Source: Candidatus Chloroploca mongolica
GTDB lineage: Bacteria; Chloroflexota; Chloroflexia; Chloroflexales; Chloroflexaceae
DNA: 64,000 nt
Reading direction: 5' to 3'
Assembly (NCBI RefSeq): GCF_004762035.2
Contig: NZ_SIJK02000006.1
Location: 99,856-163,855 of the forward strand
The translations under genes and the position numbers were made by a program. Numbering within the stretch: the first letter of the stretch is position 1; every line of letters begins with the position of its first letter. This document shows, in pieces, positions 33,055 through 39,665 of the stretch. Under the pieces are notes generated by a model. It was not told the origin of the DNA, ran no database searches, and was given only the letters and a program-made list of their open reading frames with translations.

Positions 33055-33282
33055 AGGCAAAAGCCTCGCGGCTTCTTAGGCAACGCATGCGGCAATCCGC
33101 TACGTTGGCGCCTAATGGCTCCGTCCGAGCCGTGTCCCCGAAGGGACGTGTTGCACCAGTTCGAGGAACACCCGAAATGTTTTACGCCGCGCAGGAGTTC
33201 GGCGCGGCAACCGGCAACATTTCCTGCTGTTCAGGTGCGTCGCCCGAAGGCGAAAGCTGTGCAGCCCGAAGACCCACATTGG
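33055..33282 (-). ncRNA. Candidate structured non-coding RNA (family unknown)
   Basis: On the minus strand, from about 33280 down to about 33055 (~225 nt). Seen: a hairpin with UUCG loop near 33265-33276; UCGCC-UUCG-GGCGA (33253-33240); an AAAUGUU/AACAUUU stem (33222-33216 with 33181-33175) enclosing GCCGCGC/GCGCGGC (33208-33202 with 33192-33186); GUCCC-UUCG-GGGAC (33147-33134); GGCUC/GAGCC (33131-33117); a long UUAGG...CCUAA hairpin (33115-33076); and AAGCC-GCGA-GGCUU followed by UU (33074-33061). Three loops are C(UUCG)G, stable only as RNA from the minus strand. Extended -10 TGTGCTATACT lies just upstream. No ORF fits. Not recognised as tmRNA, RNase P or SRP RNA. Confidence 0.5.
33058..33074 (+). 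terminator. Small hairpin after the oxidase gene
   Basis: AAGCC-TCGC-GGCTT (33061-33074) followed by CTT, 30 bp after the oxidase stop. It may end the + transcript and, on the other strand, the candidate RNA. Confidence 0.4.
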
Positions 33283-33286
33283 AAGC

Positions 33287-33297
33287 AGTATAGCACA
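33287..33297 (-). promoter_or_regulatory. Extended -10 promoter of the candidate RNA
   Basis: Minus-strand TGTGCTATACT (33297-33287), the same element as before ftsK. No protein gene starts downstream of it on this strand. Confidence 0.5.
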
Positions 33298-33470
33298 TGT
33301 GTTCACTGAGCGCAATGATCTGGCTGAAGCCAGACGAGAAGCCCGCCTAACCGCACGCGCTCAAGCGCGGCGGCTTGCGGCGGGCTACCGAAGGTCAACT
33401 CAGGTTGCTGATGATTTGACGCAAAGGCGCAAAGACGCAAAGGGTGTTTACGTAAGTTTTCTCGCTTTCC

Positions 33471-33532
33471 TGGGTGCGCGGGCGTCTCGCCCGCTGGTGT
33501 TCCCGAAGCGAGCGGGACGCTCGCGCACCCAG
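33471..33532. repeat. REP-like imperfect inverted repeat
   Basis: About 25-bp arms (beginning TGGGTGCGCGGGCGTCTCG and ending CGCTCGCGCACCCA) with a few mismatches, around a short TGGTGTTCCCGA loop. Sequences of this type recur in many GC-rich environmental genomes as dispersed palindromes. It lies 12 bp past the stop of the glycosyltransferase gene (-). The preceding 33300-33470 is non-coding and contains a short GACGCAAAG/GGCGCAAAG direct repeat at 33418-33440. Confidence 0.55.
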
Positions 33533-33544
33533 ACTCGCGCCACA

Positions 33545-34693
33545 TCAGGAGCGGGCCGCGAGTCCCTCGTACACACGGAGCGTGCCAAGCGCAGTGCGGC
33601 GCCACGAAAAGTCACGGGCACGCCGGGCACCGCGGGCCGCGAGATCGCGGCGCAAGAGCGGATTGTTGAGCAACCGCCAGAGTCCTTCGGCCATTTCAAG
33701 CGCATTGAAGGGATCCACCGTGAGCGCGGCCTCACCCACGACCTCAGGCAGACTCGAAGCATAGGCACAGAGCACCGGCACACCACAGGCCATTGCTTCG
33801 AGCGGGGGTAGGCCAAAACCCTCATAATACGATGGGAAAGCAAAGACGGTCGCACCACTGTAGAGCGCGGGCAGGTCTTCGTCGGCCACATTGGGCACAA
33901 AGCGAACCCGGTCGGCGAGACCACGCTGTTTGACAAACTGGTGCAGACTCGTCTGCCCGCGTTCGGCATGACCGGCCAGCACCAGCGTCCAGGCACCGGG
34001 GGTCTGGCGCGCTTCAAACTCCAGCATCCGTTCCCACGCCCGCACAAGGCGTTCAAGATTCTTGTGTGCCTTCTGGGAACCAACATAGAGCACATAATCG
34101 TTGGGGAGCGCATAACGCTGGCGCACCTGGGCGACAACTTCTGCTGGTTGGGGTTGAAACCGGCGCTCGGCGGCGAGAGGCGTCACCACGAGGCGACTGG
34201 CGGCATAGGGGTAGACATACGCAAGATCGGCGCGCGAACTCTCCGAAATCGTCAGGATGCGCGTTGCGGTGCGCAGCGCCAGATCCATCGTCAGGCGGTA
34301 GAAGAGCCGCCCCCGTGCCGAGAGCGTGCGCGGATAGCGCCAGCCGATCAGGTCATACACGGTGACGACCGACGGGCAAGGTAGGCCAAGATACGGTTTG
34401 ACCACATAGGGCGAATGCAACACATCCAACCCGAGGCGACGGGCGAGGGATGGCAGCGCAACCTGCTGCTTGAGACTAAACGGCCCTGCCGCCAGATGCG
34501 CCGTCTCGACCCCGGGCATCGCCGCGATCGCCGCCAGATCATAGCGACTCTCGCGCAACTGACGGGGATCAACAATGAGCACCAGCGTATGGCCGTGGCT
34601 AATCTCGGCGAACGCACGGGCGAGACCGACGGTATACCGGCCAATCCCTGGAAAATGCTCGGTGGCATAGCGCGCATCAAGCCCAATTCGCAT
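33545..34693 (-). CDS. Glycosyltransferase family 4
   Basis: 382 residues, GT-B fold. The N-terminal half starts MRIGLDARYATEHFPGIGRYT. The C-terminal half has the donor site: YVGSQKAHKNLERLVRAW, LVLAGH, VRFVPNVADEDLPALY and the E-x7-E motif FPSYYEGFGLPPLEAMACGVPV. It transfers a sugar from an NDP-donor, probably in exopolysaccharide or cell-surface glycan assembly. It begins 3 nt after an RmlD-like reductase gene, so the two form an operon with rnc upstream. Confidence 0.92.
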   Translation of the reverse strand: MRIGLDARYATEHFPGIGRYTVGLARAFAEISHGHTLVLIVDPRQLRESRYDLAAIAAMPGVETAHLAAGPFSLKQQVALPSLARRLGLDVLHSPYVVKPYLGLPCPSVVTVYDLIGWRYPRTLSARGRLFYRLTMDLALRTATRILTISESSRADLAYVYPYAASRLVVTPLAAERRFQPQPAEVVAQVRQRYALPNDYVLYVGSQKAHKNLERLVRAWERMLEFEARQTPGAWTLVLAGHAERGQTSLHQFVKQRGLADRVRFVPNVADEDLPALYSGATVFAFPSYYEGFGLPPLEAMACGVPVLCAYASSLPEVVGEAALTVDPFNALEMAEGLWRLLNNPLLRRDLAARGARRARDFSWRRTALGTLRVYEGLAARS

Positions 34694-34696
34694 CCA

Positions 34697-35566
34697 TCAC
34701 ACCCTTTCCCGCCGCTCACCGCCCCGCTCGCGCAGCACCTCATCGATGCCCCGCAGGCGGGTCTGAAGCAACGCCTGGGCACGTGTAATCGCGAGGCGAC
34801 AGTTGCGGGGGCGCCGGATTGGACTCGTGGCACTGAGCCCGGCGGGGATGCCGGTGGGATCGATCTGCCACGCCTGTGCGATCAGGCAACCCATTGCATA
34901 GCGACTGACACAGCTTGCCCCGGCGATATGCAACACACCCTGGTAGGGGAGTGTAAGCAATTCGAGCAACGCAGCGGCGAGATCTTCGACAAAGATCGGG
35001 CAACGGTACTCATCGGTGAACAAAGCCGCAGCGGCACGCCCCTCGGCGACATCGAGGACAAAGCGCGAAATCTTATCAATCGGGTCGAACCCATAGATCA
35101 GCGACGTACGCACCAAGACCGCCTTGGGATGCGCCGCCGCAACAAGCGCCTCGGCGTGCGCCTTGGCGCGCCCGTAGTCAGTGACGGGCTCCGGCGGGTC
35201 ATCTTCGGTATACGGGGTGTCACGTTCGCCATCGAAAATAACATCACTCGACAGATGGATCAGACGTGCATTGACCGCAGCTGCCGCAACCGCGACATGG
35301 CCGGCCCCTTCGCCGGTAATTGCCATCACCTCGGGGCCGTTCTGCAAAAAAGCAGTGTGGATAACCCAGGCTGGGTGCACCGCTTCAACGAGCGACCGAA
35401 CGGCGTGCGGATCGCGCACATCCAGCGCCGCCCAGGTCACCCCAGGCACCGGCACAGGTATCTGCGTGTAATGGGTCGCCACCACATCATAACCTAGTGC
35501 GCAGGCCTGGCGGATCAACACCTGCCCAAGATAGCCCGTACCGCCTGTAATCAGACCTCGCGTCAT
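34697..35566 (-). CDS. RmlD-like NAD(P)-dependent sugar reductase (extended SDR)
   Basis: 289 residues. Nucleotide-binding GGTGYLG at 8-14, LDVRD, IHLSSDVIFDG and catalytic YGRAKAHAE (YxxxK) mark the dTDP-4-dehydrorhamnose reductase group of extended SDRs. PYTEDDPPEPVTDYGRAK is typical of RmlD. rmlABC are absent nearby, so the exact sugar is open. Its ATG overlaps the rnc stop (ATGA) and it runs into the glycosyltransferase, which suggests it supplies or edits a sugar for that enzyme. Confidence 0.85.
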   Translation of the reverse strand: MTRGLITGGTGYLGQVLIRQACALGYDVVATHYTQIPVPVPGVTWAALDVRDPHAVRSLVEAVHPAWVIHTAFLQNGPEVMAITGEGAGHVAVAAAAVNARLIHLSSDVIFDGERDTPYTEDDPPEPVTDYGRAKAHAEALVAAAHPKAVLVRTSLIYGFDPIDKISRFVLDVAEGRAAAALFTDEYRCPIFVEDLAAALLELLTLPYQGVLHIAGASCVSRYAMGCLIAQAWQIDPTGIPAGLSATSPIRRPRNCRLAITRAQALLQTRLRGIDEVLRERGGERRERV

Positions 35567-36276
35567 GCTGGATCATCCTCAACAACAGCCAGGCGATGCA
35601 ACGCCTCCTGGGCAGCGGTTTGCGCTGCGGCTTGCTTATTCAAGCCGCGACCAATGCCGAGCACCTGCTCACCAACGCGAACTTCCATCGTAAAGACACG
35701 CTGATGGGCCGGCCCATCCTCTTCAATCACGCGGTACATAGGGGTCTGACCATAACGAGCCTGAGCGACCTCTTGCAACCGGGTTCGATAGTTCACCTCG
35801 CCGCCACCTGATTCAATCGTCTTCATCTGGCGTTCGAGGAAGGGGGTCACAAAGAGCGCCACCCCTTCAACGCCCTGGTCAAGATAGATTGCCCCGAGCA
35901 CCGCTTCAAAGATATCGGCCAGCAGCGCATCACGGTTCCGTGCCGCAGGCGTATCTTCGCCACGGCTAATGCGAATATAGGTGCCGAGATCGAGTTCACG
36001 CGCAAACCCGGCTAGCGTCGTTGTCTTGACCAGTCCCGAACGAAGGCTGGTCAATTCACCTTCACTGCGATCTGGGTAGCGCACAAAGAGCCACGCCGCC
36101 GTCAGGAAATTGAGCACCGCATCACCAAGGAACTCAAGCCGTTCATTGGAAGAGAGCCCCGGCACCCGTTCGGGATGTTCATGCATAAACGAACGATGCA
36201 CAAACGCACTCTGCAACAACAGGGGATCGTGGAAGGTAACGCCAATAATCTCTTCTAAGCGGCTCGGCATAAGCAT
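35563..36276 (-). CDS. rnc: Ribonuclease III
   Basis: 237 residues. The endonuclease domain has the signature NERLEFLGDAVL (44-55) and the second acidic cluster DIFEAVLGAIYLDQG. The C-terminal dsRNA-binding domain runs from about residue 160 (NYRTRLQEVAQARYG to KQAAAQTAAQEALHRL). It cuts double-stranded RNA in rRNA and mRNA processing. ATG 36276; ATG 36270 is also possible. Operon order rnc, reductase, glycosyltransferase with ATGA overlap. Confidence 0.96.
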   Translation of the reverse strand: MLMPSRLEEIIGVTFHDPLLLQSAFVHRSFMHEHPERVPGLSSNERLEFLGDAVLNFLTAAWLFVRYPDRSEGELTSLRSGLVKTTTLAGFARELDLGTYIRISRGEDTPAARNRDALLADIFEAVLGAIYLDQGVEGVALFVTPFLERQMKTIESGGGEVNYRTRLQEVAQARYGQTPMYRVIEEDGPAHQRVFTMEVRVGEQVLGIGRGLNKQAAAQTAAQEALHRLAVVEDDPA

Positions 36277-36361
36277 GACTACCTGGTGTATCCTGGAGGG
36301 CTACTGCCTTCCAACATAGAAGCGCAATTCTTGGGGATTGCGCCCCAAACCTGACTTCTTC

Positions 36362-36400
36362 GCTGGTTCAAACGCCAGTTACGCTGGCGTTTGAACCAGC
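36362..36400 (-). terminator. Hairpin terminator after fabF
   Basis: Perfect 17-bp arms (36362-36378, 36384-36400) with loop TTACG, 19 bp past the fabF stop. Apex CGCCAG/CTGGCG. Confidence 0.75.
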
Positions 36401-36418
36401 CGGCGAACATCCTCCACT

Positions 36419-37663
36419 TCAGGCAACAAAACGCTTGAGCACGAGACACACATTGTGCCCACCAAAGCCAAACGAATTGCTCAGCACAACATTAATCTGG
36501 CCAGGTCGGGGGATGTTTGGGACATAATCAAGGTCGCAGGCAGGATCGGGGCTGGTCAGGTTGATCGTGGCAGGCAAGAGATTATGCTGCATCGCCAGCA
36601 CGCCGACGACCGTCTCGATTGCACCGGCGGCACCAAGCAGATGCCCAAACTGTGATTTGCTGGCACTGATTGGCGGGGCCGTTTCGCGTCCCCCAAAGAC
36701 CTGCTTGATCGCCAGCGATTCGACCGGATCGCCCGCGGGCGTGCTCGTCGCGTGGGCATTGATGTAATCGACCTGATCAGGGGTTATCTCGGCACGCTTG
36801 AGGGCCAGGCGGATCGCACGGGCGACGCCTTCGCCATCCTCAGACAGATTCGAGATATGGTACGCATCAGAAGTCGAGGCATAGCCGACCACTTCAGCCA
36901 GGATCGTTGCGCCGCGGTTCATCGCCTCTTCGGCATCTTCCAGGATGAGTGAGGCGGCACCTTCACCCATTACAAAGCCATCGCGGGTCGCATCAAATGG
37001 GCGTGAGGCTGTAGCCATCTGGTCATTATTCGTCGAAAGCGCCCGCATCGCATTGAACCCGGCAATCCCGATTGGCGTAATGCTCGCCTCGCTGCCCCCG
37101 ACGATCACCGCCTTGGCCCAACCCCGCCGAATCGTCTCGGCAGCCTCGCCAATCGCATGGGCTGAACTCGCGCAGGCCGACGTTAGACAATAGCTCGGCC
37201 CACGCGCCCCGCTGACAATCGAGACCTGGCCTGCCGCAAGATTGGTAATCATCGAAGGGATCAAGAATGGACTGATCCGCCCCGGACCGCGTGCCCGCAA
37301 CACATCGAGTTGCTCGCTCAGGGTGCCAATACCCCCAATGCCACTGGCGATAAAGACCCCAATCTCATCACGGTTCGCTTCGGTAATCTTCAAGCCTGAA
37401 TGATGCAGCGCCTCATTCGATGCGGCGACGGCCAGTTGCACAAAACGATCAGTCCGCCGTGCCTCTTTGCGATCCATAAAATTCGCCGGATCGAAGCCCT
37501 TGACCTCAGCAGCAAAGCGTGTGTCAAAGCCGGTCGGGTCGAACAGGGTCAGTGGGCCAACGCCACTGCGCGCCTCAACAATGCCCTGCCACAACTCGGG
37601 AACACTCAGACCAAGCGGGCTGATCGCCCCCATCCCCGTCACAACGACACGCCGCTCCTTCAT
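36419..37663 (-). CDS. fabF: 3-oxoacyl-[acyl-carrier-protein] synthase II
   Basis: 414 residues, full length. Elongates acyl-ACP with malonyl-ACP. The catalytic triad is Cys164 (LTSACASSAHA), His in NAHATSTPAGD and His in SNSFGFGGHN, with the Lys of ISASKSQFGHLLGAAG. GAGGAG ribosome site 7 nt upstream. It stands alone here, without acpP or other fab genes, between its own promoter and terminator. Confidence 0.95.
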   Translation of the reverse strand: MKERRVVVTGMGAISPLGLSVPELWQGIVEARSGVGPLTLFDPTGFDTRFAAEVKGFDPANFMDRKEARRTDRFVQLAVAASNEALHHSGLKITEANRDEIGVFIASGIGGIGTLSEQLDVLRARGPGRISPFLIPSMITNLAAGQVSIVSGARGPSYCLTSACASSAHAIGEAAETIRRGWAKAVIVGGSEASITPIGIAGFNAMRALSTNNDQMATASRPFDATRDGFVMGEGAASLILEDAEEAMNRGATILAEVVGYASTSDAYHISNLSEDGEGVARAIRLALKRAEITPDQVDYINAHATSTPAGDPVESLAIKQVFGGRETAPPISASKSQFGHLLGAAGAIETVVGVLAMQHNLLPATINLTSPDPACDLDYVPNIPRPGQINVVLSNSFGFGGHNVCLVLKRFVA

Positions 37664-37705
37664 AATGCTCTCCTCACCTGTAGGCTGACAATCTCAACGT
37701 GCGGA

Positions 37706-37714
37706 ATTATACCA
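37706..37714 (-). promoter_or_regulatory. Extended -10 promoter of fabF
   Basis: Minus-strand TGGTATAAT (37714-37706), 43 nt before the fabF ATG. Confidence 0.55.
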
Positions 37715-37749
37715 TGCCTGCTTTGCCCGAGATGGTTCATTCGAGGTGA

Positions 37750-37758
37750 TGGTATACT
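37750..37758 (+). promoter_or_regulatory. Extended -10 promoter of the M20 gene
   Basis: TGGTATACT at 37750-37758, divergent from and 36 bp away from the fabF -10. The transcript would have a ~140-nt leader that contains the hairpin at 37847-37889. Confidence 0.5.
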
Positions 37759-37846
37759 ATCAGCAATACGCTTCTGTTCTCGCCTCCACGGGGGCAAGAC
37801 GTGGGAGCCTACGCTTGCCAAACATGTTTACTGGTCGGAAAGCCCT

Positions 37847-37889
37847 GATCGTGATGGATATGGGCCTACGGCCCATATCCATCACGATC
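37847..37889 (+). promoter_or_regulatory. Strong hairpin in the 5' leader of the M20 gene
   Basis: Perfect 20-bp arms (37847-37866, 37870-37889) with loop TAC, ending 14 nt before the ATG. It looks like the terminators of this genome but lies in a leader; no upstream + gene exists for it to terminate. Confidence 0.55.
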
Positions 37890-37903
37890 GAAGAGAAAAA
37901 CAT

Positions 37904-39091
37904 ATGCTTGACCGTGCCAATGCGCTCGCCGCTGAACTCGTGCGTCTCCGGCGAGATCTTCATACGCACCCCGAATTGAGCTTTGCCGAGACACGGACGG
38001 CGGCCATGGTGGTCGATACGCTGGCCGAGATTGGGGATATCACGGTACGTACGGGCATTGCGCGTACCGGCGTTGTCGGCGAACTTGGCCCCGGTGGTGG
38101 GCCAACCATTGCGATCCGCGCTGATATGGATGCACTCCCGATTATTGAGGCAAATGCAACCGCGTATGCCTCACAGAATCACGGCGTGATGCACGCCTGC
38201 GGCCACGATGCACATACCGCCATGTTGCTCGGGGCGGCCCATCTGCTCCGTGAACAATTTGCCAATGAACGCCTACGCGGGCGCGTACGCTTCATCTTTC
38301 AGCCCTCAGAAGAGAGTTGGGACGACGAAGGCAAGAGCGGCGGCCTGCGTATGGTCGAAGAAGGCGTCATGGAGGGTGTCGACGCCGTGATTGCGCTCCA
38401 TGTTGATTCGACGTTGCCAATGGGCAAAGTGACCATCCGTGGCGGCTGGACCTCGGCGGCCGTGGATGATTTCACTGGTTCCTTGCTTGCCACAGGCGGC
38501 CACGGGGCCGCACCCCACGAGGGCACTGACCCGATCTACATGCTCATCCCGGTGCTCACGGCACTCTATGGCATCAAGGCCCGGCGCATTGATCCCGTCG
38601 AGCCAACCGTGCTCAGCGTTGGCGTCGTCGAGGCGCAGGGGGCGTCAAATGTCATCCCGAGTGAGGTGCGCTTGCAAGGGACCTTGCGCAGCTACAATCC
38701 GCGGGTGCGTGAACAGTTGATCAGCGAGGTCGAGAAGGCGTTCGCCGTGACCCGTGCCTTCGGCGGCGATTATCGGTTGAAGATCGGGCGTGGCTATCCT
38801 GCAGGCTGGAATGACCAGCGTGTCGCGGGCTGGCTTGAACAGGTAGCCGGCTCGATGCTCGGCAGTGACGCCTTTGATCATGCCCCGGCAGGGCTTGGGG
38901 CTGAGGATTTTGCCTATATGTGCCAGAAGGCTCCCGGGGCAATGTTGATGCTTGGGGCTGCCATTGATGACGGTGTGATGCGTGCCCATCATACGCCAAT
39001 CTTTGACATTGATGAACGCAGCCTCCCTATCGGCTCCGCTATCCTCGCTGAAACTGCGTTGCGCTTCCTCCGCGGCACCGTACGGCTCTAG
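37904..39091 (+). CDS. M20 family amidohydrolase (HipO/M20D-like)
   Basis: 395 residues from ATG 37904; the frame is open further upstream but that stretch is antisense to fabF and includes the leader hairpin. Zn-dependent hydrolase of N-acyl amino acids or related amides. Motifs: HTHPELSFAE, DMDALPI, HACGHDAHTAMLLGAA (metal Cys/His/Asp), FIFQPSEE (catalytic Glu) and GAEDFAY. The dimerisation domain lies at ~185-300. Hippurate, IAA-amino-acid or N-acetyl-diaminopimelate hydrolases share this pattern, so the substrate is open. Confidence 0.92.
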   Translation: MLDRANALAAELVRLRRDLHTHPELSFAETRTAAMVVDTLAEIGDITVRTGIARTGVVGELGPGGGPTIAIRADMDALPIIEANATAYASQNHGVMHACGHDAHTAMLLGAAHLLREQFANERLRGRVRFIFQPSEESWDDEGKSGGLRMVEEGVMEGVDAVIALHVDSTLPMGKVTIRGGWTSAAVDDFTGSLLATGGHGAAPHEGTDPIYMLIPVLTALYGIKARRIDPVEPTVLSVGVVEAQGASNVIPSEVRLQGTLRSYNPRVREQLISEVEKAFAVTRAFGGDYRLKIGRGYPAGWNDQRVAGWLEQVAGSMLGSDAFDHAPAGLGAEDFAYMCQKAPGAMLMLGAAIDDGVMRAHHTPIFDIDERSLPIGSAILAETALRFLRGTVRL

Positions 39092-39112
39092 CTCCCCAAG
39101 AATTATGATTGC

Positions 39113-39149
39113 AGACACACACGACCAGCTTCGCTGGTCGTGTGTGTCT
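39113..39149 (+). terminator. Hairpin terminator after the M20 gene
   Basis: Perfect 17-bp arms with loop TTC, 21 bp after the stop. Apex GACCAGC/GCTGGTC. It ends 13 bp before the next start. Confidence 0.7.
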
Positions 39150-39162
39150 AGGAATAGAACCT

Positions 39163-39663
39163 ATGAAAAGAAAAGACACCTTTCTGATCGGCATTGTGGT
39201 TGGAATTGTTGTGCTCGTTGTGGTTGCGTTTGTCGTTGCGATGATGCGCCCTGAGCCAACATTTCAGCCTGAAACAACGCCCGAAGGGGTGGCCCATAAC
39301 TATTTGCTTGCGCTTCGCCAAGGCGATTTGGCACGTGCGTATGGCTATCTTGATCCTGAGTTGCCCGGGTTTCCAGCGACGCTTGAGCTCTTTACGCGTG
39401 ATATCTCTTCTTATACCAGCGGCCTCGAGATGAACCAGAGTTCGTCATCCTGGGAGGTTTTGTCGAGTACGGTAACCAATAACCAGGCGACAGTGAATGT
39501 GCGTCAAACCTATTTTTCGCAGGGGGGGCTCTTTGGCAGTGGTCAGTATAGTTCTACCTTTGTCATGTCACTCGTGCGCGATGCCCCCGAGGCAAACTGG
39601 AAGTTGACCGGTGCTGATCGCTACTGGGCTTGGTGCTGGAATGAGACGGAAGGATGCAACTAA
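39163..39663 (+). CDS. Membrane-anchored NTF2-like protein
   Basis: 166 residues from ATG 39163 (AGGAA ~9 nt upstream); a longer frame to 39109 lies in the terminator. One N-terminal membrane helix (IGIVVGIVVLVVVAFVVAM) leads to an extracytoplasmic NTF2/DUF4878-like domain (TPEGVAHNYLLALRQGDLARAYGYLDPEL...). The C-terminal WCWNETEGCN has two Cys that may pair. Its function is unknown. The end overlaps the ribosome site of the DUF5671 gene, so both are one operon. Confidence 0.72.
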   Translation: MKRKDTFLIGIVVGIVVLVVVAFVVAMMRPEPTFQPETTPEGVAHNYLLALRQGDLARAYGYLDPELPGFPATLELFTRDISSYTSGLEMNQSSSSWEVLSSTVTNNQATVNVRQTYFSQGGLFGSGQYSSTFVMSLVRDAPEANWKLTGADRYWAWCWNETEGCN

Positions 39664-39665
39664 CG

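Noticed and set aside
33299..33811. 170-codon plus-strand frame across 33.3-33.8 kb
   Set aside because: It reads the REP-like palindrome (GARASRPLVFP-type text typical of such repeats) and then antisense glycosyltransferase sequence.
37400..37903. In-frame N-terminal extension of the M20 amidohydrolase
   Set aside because: It is antisense to fabF and passes through the leader hairpin; the family starts at the MLDRANAL methionine (37904).
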